DNA of 64,000 nucleotides from Bradyrhizobium sp. ISRA430 (GCF_029909975.1 NZ_CP094516.1:5394001-5458000); one strand, 5' to 3'; positions 50,363-60,228 are shown, numbered from the stretch's first letter. The notes: generated by a model not told the origin, from the letters alone. Translations and numbers: made by a program.

Positions 50363-51619
50363 CTAAGCCCCAAAGCTCTTCGGCGAGCCCGCCACCGCGA
50401 CGCCGCCGCCTGTTGTCACCTTCATCACCGCAAGCCCGCGTTCATTCGTGCCATCCGCGCGGAAGCGGAATAGGCCGTCGATGCCGGCAAAGCCGGAGGG
50501 GTTGGTGAGCACGTCGGACGAGAAGCGCGTGGTGCCTTGCGTGCGCGCGAGCGCCGCGACGAGGGCCACCGCGTCATAGGCGAGCGTTGCGGTGCGCACC
50601 GGCTCGCCGCCGAATTTGGTGCGGTACCGGCCAGAGAAGGCGCGGAAGCCCGCAGGATCCGGCGCGGCGTAGAGGCCGCCCTGGAGCGCGGCGCTGGCAT
50701 AGACCCGCGGATTGTCCCAGAGGCCGGTGCCGAGAAGCTGGATGTTGCGCAGGTTGGCGCCGGCCGCGGTCAGCGCATCCGCGACCGCGACGACGGCATC
50801 GCCATCGTCGGCAATGAACAGCGCATCCGCACTGCCGAGCTGCTGCGCCACGTTGCGCGCCGGTGTCGCGCGATCGGAGCCGTATTTCTCGAAAGCAACG
50901 AGACGGCCGCCGCGCCGCGGCACCGCCGCCTTCAACGCCGCCTCGACGACATTGCCATAGGCATTCTCGGGCACGAGCGCGGCGACGGAACGCTTTCCGA
51001 TGCTCGCGGAATATTCGATGATGCGATTGACGTCGGACTCCGGCAGGAAGCTGAGCAGATACACGCCGCGGCCGGCGATGCTGGAGTCGGTCGAGAACGC
51101 GATCACCGAGATGCCGCGGGCGCGCGCCACCTGCGCCACCGCCGGGACCGACTGCGCGAACAGCGGTCCCAGAATGATCTCGGCGCCTTCCTCGACCGCC
51201 TGCTGCGCGCCCTGTTGCGCGCCTTGCGGGCTACCGTTGTCGTCCTTGATCAGGAGCTGGATGTTGGGGTTCTGGAACTCAGCCAGCGCCATCTCGGCGG
51301 CGTTGCGCATGGATTGCGCGGCGAGCCCGGCATTGCCGGCGGCCGAGAGCGGCAGAATCAGGCCGACCTTCACCCCGCCGGTGCCGGCGGTCGTGGCCTG
51401 CTGTGGCGGGCCGGCGGGCCCAGCCGGAGGCGACGAACTGCTGGACGGATTGGAGAACTGGCTGAGGCTCTGCTGCACGCCCGTGCAGGCCGACAGCAGG
51501 GGCGCGCCGAGCAACAGGCCAAGCGCGCTCCGACGGGTCGCCCCCGGCAACCGGGGTCCTGGAATAGAAGACTGCTCCGACATTTCGGAAGAGAATTTGG
51601 GATAACGCGGGCCCACCAT
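50363..51619 (-). CDS. LpoA-like penicillin-binding protein activator lipoprotein
   Basis: A 418-residue lipoprotein. A TRRSALGLLLGAPLLSAC signal has the lipobox LSAC, giving an outer-membrane-type lipid anchor. The mature part has a low-complexity Ser/Pro linker and then a periplasmic-binding fold (VKVGLILPLSAAGNAG, RNAAEMALAEF). Such proteins activate PBP1A in gammaproteobacteria. Neighbours rsmI and yraN are the same as for E. coli lpoA (yraM). Start at 51619 (GAAGAG upstream) or the ATG at 51583. Confidence 0.8.
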   Translation of the reverse strand: MVGPRYPKFSSEMSEQSSIPGPRLPGATRRSALGLLLGAPLLSACTGVQQSLSQFSNPSSSSSPPAGPAGPPQQATTAGTGGVKVGLILPLSAAGNAGLAAQSMRNAAEMALAEFQNPNIQLLIKDDNGSPQGAQQGAQQAVEEGAEIILGPLFAQSVPAVAQVARARGISVIAFSTDSSIAGRGVYLLSFLPESDVNRIIEYSASIGKRSVAALVPENAYGNVVEAALKAAVPRRGGRLVAFEKYGSDRATPARNVAQQLGSADALFIADDGDAVVAVADALTAAGANLRNIQLLGTGLWDNPRVYASAALQGGLYAAPDPAGFRAFSGRYRTKFGGEPVRTATLAYDAVALVAALARTQGTTRFSSDVLTNPSGFAGIDGLFRFRADGTNERGLAVMKVTTGGGVAVAGSPKSFGA

Positions 51620-51948
51620 GGCAGCTCTTCTTTTGACCGGCCGCTTGCCGCCCAGTCAGAACCAGTCTTGCCGCGACCGAGGCCACGGATTTCTGTATAT
51701 TCTCGACAATTAGTTAACCAAAACAAAAGGATAATAAACGCCTAACACAGCTCATCCCCCGTCTCGGCCAACTGTTCGCCGTCCGTCGCGCAGCATCAAG
51801 GCGGCATTTCCGCCGCGAATATGGCACCAGCGCTTTGTTCCTCTCGAATGTGATCCTGCACGGATCACATTCCCGTCCTGTCTCAGTCGCGATCTTTTTC
51901 GGAGGACTGGTTCCCAGCCCTTCGGATCATGCCTAAGTTCACCTCATT
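51620..51948. other. divergent intergenic region with one perfect palindrome
   Basis: A 329-base gap before rsmI. AT-rich near the lipoprotein start. The only distinct structure is the inverted repeat at 51846-51872. No ORF is supported. Confidence 0.5.
51846..51872. promoter_or_regulatory. perfect 11-bp inverted repeat upstream of rsmI
   Basis: GAATGTGATCC-TGCAC-GGATCACATTC, 77 bases before the rsmI ATG, no T tract. It could be a regulator's operator or a small repeat of the GATC-rich class. Confidence 0.4.
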
Positions 51949-52917
51949 ATGCGCGCAAAGCCGGTCCCGATAAATACGCCTGAAGGTGCGGTGGACTCCG
52001 CCGCGCGCGGTTTCTCTATCGACGCCCACCGCCTCGCCGCGCCAAAGGCGCCGCCCGGGCTGCACCTGGTCGCGACCCCCATAGGCAATCTCGGCGACAT
52101 CACGCTGCGGGCGCTCGAAACCCTGGCCGGTGTCGATGTGATCGCCTGCGAGGACACCCGCATCACGCGGCGCCTGACCGAGCGCTACGCCATCGCCGCG
52201 CCGCTCAAGCCCTATCACGAACACAACGCGGAAGCTGCGCGCCCAAAAATCCTGGAGGCGCTGGCGCAAGGCGGCTCGGTCGCGCTGGTCTCCGACGCAG
52301 GCACGCCCCTGATCTCCGATCCCGGCTTCAAGCTGGTGCGCGAGGTCTGCGCCGTGGGCCACGCAGTGTACGCCCTGCCCGGCCCGTCCTCGGTGCTGGC
52401 GGCGCTGTCGGTCGCGGCCTTGCCGACGGACCGTTTCTTCTTCGAGGGCTTTCTGCCCGCCAAATCGGTAGCCCGGCGCACGCGGCTCACCGAGCTCGCC
52501 CGCATCGATGCGACGCTGGTGATGTTCGAATCCGGCAACCGCGTGCAGAACACGCTCGCGGACCTCGCCGAGATCATGGGCGGCCGCGAAGCCGCAATCT
52601 GTCGCGAACTGACCAAGTTGCACGAGGAGATCACGCGCGCCCCGCTGCGTGAGCTTGCGCGCGAGGCAGGCACGCTCGAAACGCGCGGCGAATTCGTGCT
52701 GGTGATCGGCCCGCCTGCCGCCGATGCCGAGGTGCTGACGGCGGATGCTCTCGACGACCTCCTGCGCGAGCAGCTCGCCACGCACAGCGTCAAGGATGCA
52801 GTGGCGCATGCGGTCGGGCTATCGGGCCGGCCGCGCCGCGAGGTCTATGCACGCGCCCTCGAGCTCGCCAGGGATCTGCGGGGCAAGGATATGCGGGGCG
52901 ACGATGGCGAAGACTGA
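51949..52917 (+). CDS. rsmI: 16S rRNA (cytidine1402-2'-O)-methyltransferase RsmI
   Basis: 2'-O-methylates C1402 in the ribosomal P site. The 322 residues carry [22 protein letters not shown] (tetrapyrrole-methylase-fold start, about 31-52), EDTRITRRL, and the SAM-binding [15 protein letters not shown] and [11 protein letters not shown]. Overlaps yraN by 14 bases. This rsmI-yraN order, beside an LpoA-like gene, is conserved with enterobacteria. Confidence 0.95.
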   Translation: MRAKPVPINTPEGAVDSAARGFSIDAHRLAAPKAPPGLHLVATPIGNLGDITLRALETLAGVDVIACEDTRITRRLTERYAIAAPLKPYHEHNAEAARPKILEALAQGGSVALVSDAGTPLISDPGFKLVREVCAVGHAVYALPGPSSVLAALSVAALPTDRFFFEGFLPAKSVARRTRLTELARIDATLVMFESGNRVQNTLADLAEIMGGREAAICRELTKLHEEITRAPLRELAREAGTLETRGEFVLVIGPPAADAEVLTADALDDLLREQLATHSVKDAVAHAVGLSGRPRREVYARALELARDLRGKDMRGDDGED

Positions 52918-53326
52918 GGGGGCGAACACCAATGGTGCCACGCCGACGGAACTAAAAGTCGCCTCGCCCGAGCGCGTCGCCGCGTTCCGCACCGGCATCT
53001 CCGCGGAGAGTCGCGCCGCCGCCTATCTGATGGCAAAGGGCTACCGGATCCTGGCCAAGCGTTACCGCACACCACATGGCGAGATCGACATCGTGGCGCG
53101 ACGACGCAATCTGGTCGCCTTCGTCGAGGTCAAGGCCCGCGCGAGCCTGGATGACGCCGCCTTCGCGGTGACGCCGCGCCAGCAGCAGCGCATCATCGAT
53201 GCCGCACAGGGCTGGCTGGCCGCGCATCCCGAGCATGCCGAATTCGAATTGCGATTCGACGCCATGCTGATTGCGCCGAAACGACTTCCGCGCCATGTGT
53301 TGGCGGCATTCGACGCCTCGACCTGA
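52904..53326 (+). CDS. YraN family protein (UPF0102)
   Basis: A 140-residue predicted nuclease-fold protein. Signature: [43 protein letters not shown], with the endonuclease-like Asp and EVK residues. Role in DNA metabolism is presumed for the family. ATG at 52904 overlaps rsmI by 14 bases; a start at 52745 lies inside rsmI and is rejected. 10 bases before gshB. Confidence 0.93.
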   Translation: MAKTEGANTNGATPTELKVASPERVAAFRTGISAESRAAAYLMAKGYRILAKRYRTPHGEIDIVARRRNLVAFVEVKARASLDDAAFAVTPRQQQRIIDAAQGWLAAHPEHAEFELRFDAMLIAPKRLPRHVLAAFDAST

Positions 53327-55325
53327 AAGGCAGCCCATGAAACTGAACGTCGCCGTCCAGATGGACCCCATCGCCCGCATCAACGTCCGCGGGGATTCCA
53401 CCTTCGCACTGCTGCTGGAGGCGCAGAAGCGCGGCCATGGCCTGTCCTATTACACGCCGGACAAGCTCTCGATGGTCGGCGCCGAGGTGGTGGCTCCGGT
53501 CCAGCTCCTGACCGTGCGCGACGAGCCCGGTGACCACTTCACCCTCGGCGAGCCCAAGCGCGAGGCGCTGAATGGCTTTGACGTGGTGTTGCTGCGCCAG
53601 GATCCGCCGTTCGACCTCGCTTACATCACCTCGACGCATTTCCTGGAGGGCATCCATCCGAAGACGCTGGTCGTCAACGATCCCGCCTCCGTGCGCAATG
53701 CGCCGGAAAAGCTGTTCGTGATGAATTTTCCGCAGTTGATGCCGCCGACACTGATCTCGCGCGATCTCGACGAGATCAACGCCTTTCGCGAGCAGCATGG
53801 CGCCGTGGTGATGAAGCCGCTGCACGGCCATGGCGGCGCGGCGGTGTTCCGCGTGATGCCGCAGGACATGAACTTCGGCTCGCTGTTCGACATGTTCTCG
53901 GTGACCTTCAAGGAGCCCTGGGTGATTCAGCAGTTCATCCCCGAGGTGAAGCACGGCGACAAGCGTATCATCCTGGTCAATGGCGAGTTTGCCGGCGCAG
54001 TGAACCGCGTTCCGGCCGCCGATGACCTTCGCTCCAACATGGTGCGAGGCGGCGCGGCGCAGGCGACCGACCTCACCCCGCGCGAGCGCGAGATCTGCGA
54101 GACGGTCGGACCGGCGCTGCGCGAACGCGGCCTCTTGTTCGTCGGCCTCGACGTGATCAACGACCGGCTCACCGAGATCAACGTGACTTCGCCCACCGGC
54201 ATCCGCGCAATCGCGCGGCTCGGCGGCCCCGATGTGGCGGCGAAGATCTGGGACGTGATCGAGCAGAAGCGGAAGAAGTAACGCTTCAAGCAGCAAGCCG
54301 CACGCTACTCCCCAATGTCGTCCTGGCGAAAGCCAGGAGGTGGATTCACACTCGAAGTGCAACAGTTGGGAGAAGGCCTCCGCCGGGGTTCTGAAGTCAA
54401 GACATTTGCGCGGCGTGTTGTTGTAGGCGGCGATGGACTGGCGGAGGCGTCGGGTTGGGAGTTTTGCGAGGTCGGTCTTGCGCGGGATGAAGCGGCGCAT
54501 CCGGCCGATGGCGTTCTCGATACCGCCCTTTTGCCAGGGCGCGTGGGGGGCGCAGAAGAAGGTCTTGATCAAGAGGCTCTGCAAGGAAAGGTGACCGGCG
54601 AACTCGGTGCCGTTGTCGAAGGTGACGGTCCGCCGCAGCGGCCGTGGCAGGGCTTTGAACAGGCGCACAAGGTGGCCTGCGACACCGGAGGCGAGCTTGC
54701 TTTCGAGACGGACGCCGACCAGGAGGCGGGAGGTGCGCTCGTGGACGGCCAGGATCGCCTGACCGTATTTGGAGAACATCATCAGGTCGGCCTCCCAATG
54801 GCCGTGGGTCTTGCGATCGGCGGCCTCGATCGGGCGCTGATCCAAGGAAACACGGCCCTCGATGAAGCTTGCGGGGCTTCCGCCGCGCCTGCCACGACGG
54901 CCGCGCTTGCTCTTGCCGCGCGGCAGATAGCGCCGCCAGGCGAAGTCCGTGGTTCGAGCGATCTGGGCATAGATGAAGCGATAGATGCTCTCGTGAGAGA
55001 TCACCTTGCGCCCCCGTTCGCGCGCGAGCCGGCCGGCGACCTGCTCGGGGGACCAGCCGCGGCTGAGGCCTGCCAAGACCGTGCCGCGCAGGCCGGCGTC
55101 GTGCTCGAGGCGAGAGCCTTTCCAGCGCCGCGCCCGCGTCTGTTGCTCGGCGTAGCCTGGCTTGTAGCCGACCTGAACGCCCCGGTTGCGCTTCAGCTCC
55201 CGAGAGATCGTTGATGGCGAGCGATCCAGAGCTGCCGCGATTTGCCGGATCGAGCTGCCATTGGCTGAAAGTCTGGCAATCTCGCATCGGTCGTCCAACG
55301 ATAGCTGTCCGTAAGTCCGCCCCAT
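53193..55325 (-). CDS. IS30 family transposase, reads through its insertion site
   Basis: DDE transposase. The IS-encoded part is 329 residues: N-terminal HTH ([43 protein letters not shown]), [18 protein letters not shown], then DDE motifs: HWEADLMM (Asp), TFDNGTEF (Asp) and [18 protein letters not shown] (Glu). No stop codon lies within the element, so the frame stays open through the flanking palindrome and antisense through gshB into yraN, ending at 53193, 710 codons in all. The extra 381 residues are an accident of the insertion site. Whether the long product is active is unknown. Confidence 0.8.
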   Translation of the reverse strand: MGRTYGQLSLDDRCEIARLSANGSSIRQIAAALDRSPSTISRELKRNRGVQVGYKPGYAEQQTRARRWKGSRLEHDAGLRGTVLAGLSRGWSPEQVAGRLARERGRKVISHESIYRFIYAQIARTTDFAWRRYLPRGKSKRGRRGRRGGSPASFIEGRVSLDQRPIEAADRKTHGHWEADLMMFSKYGQAILAVHERTSRLLVGVRLESKLASGVAGHLVRLFKALPRPLRRTVTFDNGTEFAGHLSLQSLLIKTFFCAPHAPWQKGGIENAIGRMRRFIPRKTDLAKLPTRRLRQSIAAYNNTPRKCLDFRTPAEAFSQLLHFECESTSWLSPGRHWGVACGLLLEALLLPLLLDHVPDLRRHIGAAEPRDCADAGGRSHVDLGEPVVDHVEADEQEAAFAQRRSDRLADLALARGEVGRLRRAASHHVGAKVIGGRNAVHCAGKLAIDQDDTLVAVLHLGDELLNHPGLLEGHREHVEQRAEVHVLRHHAEHRRAAMAVQRLHHHGAMLLAKGVDLVEIARDQCRRHQLRKIHHEQLFRRIAHGGGIVDDQRLRMDALQEMRRGDVSEVERRILAQQHHVKAIQRLALGLAEGEVVTGLVAHGQELDRSHHLGADHRELVRRVIGQAMAALLRLQQQCEGGIPADVDAGDGVHLDGDVQFHGLPFRSRRRMPPTHGAEVVSAQSAWRRIAIRIRHARDARPASPVRHR
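53337..54281 (+). CDS. gshB: glutathione synthetase
   Basis: ATP-grasp enzyme joining gamma-glutamylcysteine and glycine. The 314 residues include [20 protein letters not shown], the ATP-grasp lysine in [17 protein letters not shown], and [16 protein letters not shown] near the C-terminus. Normal length. AAGG precedes the ATG at 53337. Its 3' region and part of yraN are overlapped, antisense, by the open transposase frame from the IS30 element. Confidence 0.95.
   Translation: MKLNVAVQMDPIARINVRGDSTFALLLEAQKRGHGLSYYTPDKLSMVGAEVVAPVQLLTVRDEPGDHFTLGEPKREALNGFDVVLLRQDPPFDLAYITSTHFLEGIHPKTLVVNDPASVRNAPEKLFVMNFPQLMPPTLISRDLDEINAFREQHGAVVMKPLHGHGGAAVFRVMPQDMNFGSLFDMFSVTFKEPWVIQQFIPEVKHGDKRIILVNGEFAGAVNRVPAADDLRSNMVRGGAAQATDLTPREREICETVGPALRERGLLFVGLDVINDRLTEINVTSPTGIRAIARLGGPDVAAKIWDVIEQKRKK
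54317..54338. repeat. left fragment of interrupted family D palindrome
   Basis: GTCGTCCTGGCGAAAGCCAGG, the left arm of a family D element. The right part resumes at 55373 with GGACCCATT. The IS30 element separates them. Confidence 0.8.
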
Positions 55326-55372
55326 GGCAACACCCCCTGCTGGAAGTGTTGCACTTCGTTTGTGAACTCAGG
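54339..55372 (-). mobile_element. IS30-type insertion sequence
   Basis: About 1034 bases. Terminal inverted repeats: left TTCACACTCGAAGTGCAACA, right (reverse) TTCACAAACGAAGTGCAACA, 18 of 20 matching. Comparison with intact family D palindromes suggests a 3-bp target duplication GGA (54336-54338 and 55373-55375). One gene, a transposase on the minus strand, fills the element. Insertion is inside a palindrome between gshB and cpaB. Confidence 0.85.
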
Positions 55373-55474
55373 GGACCCATTACTTCAGGGAGTGGTTTGA
55401 CGCGCATTGATAACCGCGAGTCCCTGTAGTCACGACTGCCTGTGGTTATGGGTCCCGGCTTTCGCCAGGACGAC
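55373..55474. repeat. right fragment of interrupted family D palindrome
   Basis: Resumes GGACCCATTACTTCAGG and ends TTCGCCAGGACGACA, with the typical variable middle. It pairs with 54317-54338 across the IS. Confidence 0.8.
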
Positions 55475-55775
55475 ACACCGGTAAGGTGGCTGCCTGCACC
55501 CGCTTCGGCGACGCGGCTTCGAACTTCGCAAATCCCTAACCACCCATTCACCATGACGCCTCGCGCCGCATCTGCGAGCGTCTGCTGCCGTGCGTGAATC
55601 TACGGAGTTCATGGCTCTCTTGAATAACGCGGCGTTCACCATCCGCCCAAAACCCGCACCGTGACCGGCCATCACATTCGGGCCCGCAACACCCCTTATA
55701 CTTTTACTGCCTACTCATCGACGCGGGGGAACCCGCCACGTGCGGTTCGAGTGTCCCGCGTAAGAGTAGAAGCGT
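55475..55775. other. gene-free stretch before cpaB
   Basis: About 300 bases between the interrupted palindrome and cpaB. I see no supported ORF, pilin gene or operator, and only a weak ribosome binding site (AAGAG) near the cpaB ATG. Confidence 0.5.
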
Positions 55776-56600
55776 ATGAATACCGCACGCATAGTCGTTC
55801 TCGTTATTGCGCTGGGCGCCGGTGGCGTCGCCGCGTATCTGGCAAGCGGCTACGACAACAAGCCCGCTCCGGCCCTCCCGGTGGCTGAGAAGCTGCCGAC
55901 GGTCGAGGTCCTCGTCGCCAAGTCCGACATCCAGCTTGGCCAAGCCTTGAAGCCCGAGGATCTGCAGTGGCAGATCTGGCCGGCGGCGACGGCGAGCGGC
56001 GCCTTCATCCGCCGCGACAGCAGGCCCGAGGCGCAGAACCAGATCGCAGGTTCGATCGCGCGCGTGCCGCTGATGCAGGGCGAGCCGATCCGCGAGCAGA
56101 AGCTGGTGAAGGCCGAGGGCTCCGGCTTCATGGCCGCAATCCTGCCGACGGGCATGCGCGCCGTCTCCACCGAAATTTCAGCCGAGACTGGCGCCGGCGG
56201 CTTCATCCTGCCGAACGACCGCGTCGACATCATCCTGACGCGGCGCCTGAAGAATCCCGACGGCGCCAACGGCAACAACGGCCAGACCAACGGCAACGAC
56301 CTCATCCTCTCCGAGATCATCCTGACCAACATCCGCGTGCTCGCGATCGATCAGGCGCCGAAAGAAAAGGACGGCCAGAACGCCGTCGTCGGCAAGACCG
56401 TGACGCTCGAGCTCAGGCCCGACCAGGCCGCCGCGCTCGCAGCCGCGCGCCAGGGCGGCACGCTGCAGCTTGCGCTGCGGAGCATCGTCGACGCCAACGC
56501 ATCGGAGGTCTCACTCGAGGACCAGGCAATCAAGCGTCCCGGCGGCGTCAGCGTGATCCGCTACGGCGTGCCGGCGCGGCAATTAACGTCACAGAAGTGA
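55776..56600 (+). CDS. cpaB: Flp pilus assembly protein CpaB
   Basis: A 274-residue RcpC/CpaB protein of the Tad pilus system. N-terminal membrane anchor ARIVVLVIALGAGGVAAYLA, then SAF domain (VEVLVAKSDIQLGQALKPEDLQW, about 47-69) and a second domain with TVTLELRPDQAAALAAAR. It probably stabilises the secretin in the periplasm. Overlaps the next gene by one base (TGATG). First gene of cpaBCDE. Confidence 0.93.
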   Translation: MNTARIVVLVIALGAGGVAAYLASGYDNKPAPALPVAEKLPTVEVLVAKSDIQLGQALKPEDLQWQIWPAATASGAFIRRDSRPEAQNQIAGSIARVPLMQGEPIREQKLVKAEGSGFMAAILPTGMRAVSTEISAETGAGGFILPNDRVDIILTRRLKNPDGANGNNGQTNGNDLILSEIILTNIRVLAIDQAPKEKDGQNAVVGKTVTLELRPDQAAALAAARQGGTLQLALRSIVDANASEVSLEDQAIKRPGGVSVIRYGVPARQLTSQK

Positions 56601-58132
56601 TGGGAACACCCAAGATGAACTACGGGGATGATCAGACGTGCATGCGCATTCGGGGGAATGGCGCACGCGCGTTCTGGAGGGGAGCAATGCTAGTGCTGGG
56701 GCTCGTCACAGCCCCGAACTGGGCAAGCGGCGCGGACGCGCCGGTCGGCGACCAGGCGCCGATGCAAGCGCCCGATCTCGGCGTCGCGCCGGTCGCGACG
56801 ATCGCACCGGCCCGGACACGCTTTCTGTCGCTCGGTGTCGGCAAATCGGTCGTCATCGACCTGCCGCGTGAGGTCAAGGACGTGCTGGTGGCCGATCCCA
56901 AGATCGCCAATGCGGTGATCCGCTCGGCACAGCGCGCCTATATCATCGGCGGCCAAGTCGGCCAGACCAACGTCGTTTTCTTCTCGGCCGACGGCCAGCA
57001 GGTCGCCTCCTATGACATCGCGGTGAAGCGCGACCTCAACGGCATGCGCGCCGCACTGCGCCAGTCGCTGCCGGGCGTGCAGATCGAAGGTGTCGGCGAC
57101 AGCGTGATGCTGACCGGCTCGGTGTCGAGCCCGGTCGAAGCCCAGCAGGCGGGCGACGTCGCCGCGAAGCTGGTCGGCGGCTCGGAGAAGGTCGTCAACA
57201 ATATCGTCGTGCGCGGCCGCGACCAGGTGATGCTCAAGGTCGTCGTCGGCGAGGTGCGCCGCGACATCGTCAAGCAGATGGGCGTCGATCTCAGCGCCAG
57301 CCTGAACGCCGGCACCGCCGTCGTGCAGTTCAACAATTCCAACCCCTTCTCGGTCAGCGGCGGTCCGCTCGTCAGCAACAACGGACTCGGCGTCGCCGGC
57401 CTCGCCAAGGGCGTGGCCACCGTCACCGCCACGATGCGCGCGATGGAAAGTGCCGGCGTGATGCGCACGCTGGCCGAGCCGAGCCTGACGGCAATCTCGG
57501 GTGAATCGGCGACCTTCATCGCCGGCGGCGAATTTCCAATCCCCGCAGGCTATTCCTGCGATCCGACCACGCATGTCTGTACCACCCAGATCACCTACAA
57601 GAAGTTCGGCATCTCGCTGAACTTCACGCCGGTGGTGCTCAGCGAAGGACGTATAAGCCTGCGGGTGATGACCGAAGTGTCGGAGCTGTCGAGCCAGAAC
57701 GCAATCTCGGTGACGCAAGCGCTTTCCTCGGGCTCATCGAGCTCCATCACCATCCCGTCGATCCAGACCCGCCGTGCCGAGACGACGCTCGAGATTCCCT
57801 CGGGCGGCTCGATGGCGATGGCCGGCCTGATCCAGCAGCAGACCAAGCAGGCCATCAACGGCCTGCCCGGCGTCGACCAGGTGCCGATCCTCGGCGCGCT
57901 GTTCCGCAGCCAGGACTACGTCAACAACGAGACCGAACTGATGGTGATCGTGACGCCCTATGTGGTGCGCGCGGTCGCGCAGAAGGAATTGTCGCGGCCT
58001 GACGACGGCTTCGCACCCGCCTCGGATGCGCAGTCGGCGCTGCTCGGCCGCATGAACCGTCTCTATGGCATCGCGCGCCGCGCCGATCCCATCAGCGGCT
58101 ACCAGGGCGATTTCGGCTTCATCATCGACTGA
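56600..58132 (+). CDS. cpaC: pilus secretin CpaC
   Basis: A 510-residue type II/III secretin forming the outer-membrane channel. Long signal region (MLVLGLVTAPNWASG), N-terminal pilus domain (SLGVGKSVVIDLPREVKDVLVADPKIANAVI), a BON-like segment (LPGVQIEGVGDSVMLTGSV), and the secretin core (RTLAEPSLTAISGESATFIAGGEFPIP and LGALFRSQDYVNNETELMVIVTPYVV). The start at 56600 touches the cpaB stop; an ATG at 56615 is an alternative. A longer frame from 55967 lies over cpaB. Confidence 0.94.
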   Translation: MGTPKMNYGDDQTCMRIRGNGARAFWRGAMLVLGLVTAPNWASGADAPVGDQAPMQAPDLGVAPVATIAPARTRFLSLGVGKSVVIDLPREVKDVLVADPKIANAVIRSAQRAYIIGGQVGQTNVVFFSADGQQVASYDIAVKRDLNGMRAALRQSLPGVQIEGVGDSVMLTGSVSSPVEAQQAGDVAAKLVGGSEKVVNNIVVRGRDQVMLKVVVGEVRRDIVKQMGVDLSASLNAGTAVVQFNNSNPFSVSGGPLVSNNGLGVAGLAKGVATVTATMRAMESAGVMRTLAEPSLTAISGESATFIAGGEFPIPAGYSCDPTTHVCTTQITYKKFGISLNFTPVVLSEGRISLRVMTEVSELSSQNAISVTQALSSGSSSSITIPSIQTRRAETTLEIPSGGSMAMAGLIQQQTKQAINGLPGVDQVPILGALFRSQDYVNNETELMVIVTPYVVRAVAQKELSRPDDGFAPASDAQSALLGRMNRLYGIARRADPISGYQGDFGFIID

Positions 58133-58189
58133 GACGAGCGGGCGGCTCGACGACGACAGCTTGGGGACGAGGGCAAGAGGGGGAAATCG

Positions 58190-58924
58190 ATGGCGAACAC
58201 AGCGGCCGATCATAGTGGCAGGCTGCGCCTCGCAGTCGCGCTGACGGGGCTTTCCGTCATGCTGGGCGCGTGCAATACCACCGGCGAGATCGTCACCCAG
58301 ACGGTGCCGGCCGACTATCGCCAGCGTCATCCGATCGCGGTGCAGGAAGGCAAGCGCTCGATCGTGATCTTCGTCGGCAAGGCTCGCGGCGGCCTCTCGG
58401 CCGCACAGCACGCCGATGTCGTCGGCATCGCGCGGGACTGGGTGCGGGAAGGCACCGGCTCCGTCGTCGTCGATGTGCCGGTCGACACCGCCAATGCAAG
58501 GCCCGCAGCGGCGACCTATCAGGAGATTCATTCCGTGCTGATGGCCGGCGGCGTGCCGTCGCGCGCCATCGTCCAGCACCCTTACCGCCCCGAGGATCCC
58601 GGACTGCTGCCGACCATCCGTCTGAGCTATTCCAGGATCGCCGCCGTCGCAGGCCCATGCGGATTGTGGCCGGAAGACGTGGGGCCGTCTCTGCTCAACC
58701 CCGACTACAACGAGAATCGGCCGTACTTCAATCTGGGCTGCGCCAGCCAGCGCAACCTCGCGGCGATGATCGACAACCCCGCCGACCTCGAGCAGCCGCG
58801 GGCGGAGACGCCGGTCTATACCGCACGGCGCGACATCGCCTTCGACCGCTACCGCAAGGGTACGTCGACCGCGACTAGTTATCCCGAGGCTGACAAGGCC
58901 AAACTCAGCGACACAGGCAAATGA
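58190..58924 (+). CDS. cpaD: pilus assembly lipoprotein CpaD
   Basis: A 244-residue lipoprotein. Signal with lipobox LGAC (ALTGLSVMLGAC, Cys about residue 28) and the CpaD-type sequence DYRQRHPIAVQEGKRSIVIFVGKA and FNLGCASQRNLAAMIDNPADLEQPRAE. Family members serve as secretin pilotins or stabilisers. Overlaps cpaE by 4 bp (ATGA, 58921-58924). Confidence 0.93.
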   Translation: MANTAADHSGRLRLAVALTGLSVMLGACNTTGEIVTQTVPADYRQRHPIAVQEGKRSIVIFVGKARGGLSAAQHADVVGIARDWVREGTGSVVVDVPVDTANARPAAATYQEIHSVLMAGGVPSRAIVQHPYRPEDPGLLPTIRLSYSRIAAVAGPCGLWPEDVGPSLLNPDYNENRPYFNLGCASQRNLAAMIDNPADLEQPRAETPVYTARRDIAFDRYRKGTSTATSYPEADKAKLSDTGK

Positions 58925-60210
58925 CAAGCGGCCACGAAGACCAAGCGGACGATCCGCGGCACCCCGAGGAACACATTGCGCCGGTTCCGCGCATTTCGGT
59001 GCAGGCATTTTGCGAGACCGAGCAGACGCTCGCCGCGGTGACCGCGGCGGGTCAGGATCGCCGTCTCGCCAAGGCGCATCTCACCGCCAAGAGCGGCGGC
59101 CTTGCCGCAGCGATCGAAGCCTACGACTCGATGCCGACGCCGAACGTGATCGTGATCGAATCCGACGGCACGCGCGACATCCTCGAAGGGCTCGACGACC
59201 TCGCCGGTGTCTGCGATCCCGGCACGCGCGTGGTCGTGATCGGCAATCCGAACGATGAAGCGCCCTATCGCGAGCTCGTGCGCCGCGGCGTCAACGACTA
59301 TGTGCTGGGGCCGGTCGAGACCATCGACGTGGTGCGTTCGATCTGCAGCCTGTTCTCGGCCTCGGAAGCCATCATCACCGGCCGCATCATCGCCGTGGTC
59401 GGCGCCAAGGGCGGCGTCGGCGCATCCACCGTCGCGCACAACGTGGCCTGGACCATCGCGCGCGACCTCGCGCTCGATTCCGTCGTGATCGATCTCGACC
59501 TCGCCTTCGGCACCGCCGGCCTCGACTACAATCAGGATCCGATCCAGGGCATCGCCAACGCGGTGCTGTCGCAGGAGCGGCCCGATACCGCGCTGATGGA
59601 GCGCCTGCTCGCCAAATGCACCGAGCATCTCAGCCTGCTTGCTGCGCCGGCGACGCTCGACCGCGTCTATGATTTCGGCGCGGAGGCGTTCGACGCGATC
59701 TTCGACACGCTGCGCATGACCACGCCTTGCATCGTGCTCGACGTACCCCATCAATGGTCGGGCTGGACCCGGCGCGCGCTCGTCAGCGCCGACGACATCC
59801 TGATCGTGGCCGAGCCCGATCTCGCCAATCTACGCAACACCAAGAACATGCTGAGCGTGCTGAAGGCGGCGCGGCCCAACGATCGGCCGCCGCTCTACTG
59901 CATCAACCAGGTCGGCATGCCCAAGCGGGCGGAGATCGAGGTCAAGGCATTCGCCAAGACGATGGAAAGCCAGCCGATGGCGGTGATTCCGTTCGATTCG
60001 AAGCTGTTCTCTGCCGCCGCAAACAACGGCCAGATGATCGCGGAGGTCTCCAAGAACCACCGCACCACCGAGCTATTCCAGAACATGGCCAACCGATTAG
60101 CCGGGCGCGGCGACGTGAAGAAGCCGAAACGCTCGCTGCTCGGACCGCTGCTGAAGAAGCTGAAGGGCAGGGGTGGGCGCAGCTCCGCGCCGCATCGCAA
60201 GGCGTCGTAA
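58921..60210 (+). CDS. cpaE: pilus localisation ATPase CpaE
   Basis: A 429-residue protein with an N-terminal receiver-like domain (about 20-150) and a ParA/MinD-type ATPase domain with a deviant Walker A, VVGAKGGVGASTVAHNVAW (about 159-177), plus the Asp-rich DLDLAFGTAGLDYNQ. In Caulobacter CpaE targets pilus assembly to the pole. A Lys/Arg-rich tail (KKPKRSLLGPLLKKLKGRGG) is unusual and could contact membrane. Followed, on the other strand, by a TadD-like gene rather than cpaF. Confidence 0.93.
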   Translation: MTSGHEDQADDPRHPEEHIAPVPRISVQAFCETEQTLAAVTAAGQDRRLAKAHLTAKSGGLAAAIEAYDSMPTPNVIVIESDGTRDILEGLDDLAGVCDPGTRVVVIGNPNDEAPYRELVRRGVNDYVLGPVETIDVVRSICSLFSASEAIITGRIIAVVGAKGGVGASTVAHNVAWTIARDLALDSVVIDLDLAFGTAGLDYNQDPIQGIANAVLSQERPDTALMERLLAKCTEHLSLLAAPATLDRVYDFGAEAFDAIFDTLRMTTPCIVLDVPHQWSGWTRRALVSADDILIVAEPDLANLRNTKNMLSVLKAARPNDRPPLYCINQVGMPKRAEIEVKAFAKTMESQPMAVIPFDSKLFSAAANNGQMIAEVSKNHRTTELFQNMANRLAGRGDVKKPKRSLLGPLLKKLKGRGGRSSAPHRKAS

Positions 60211-60228
60211 CCCGAACGGGACGGCGGG

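Noticed and set aside
54397..55554. second transposase ORF in another frame
   Set aside because: IS30 elements encode one transposase, and the DDE motifs are all in the 55325 frame.
55430..55675. 81-codon minus frame before cpaB
   Set aside because: Its C-terminus is read from the family D repeat and the remainder has no family features.
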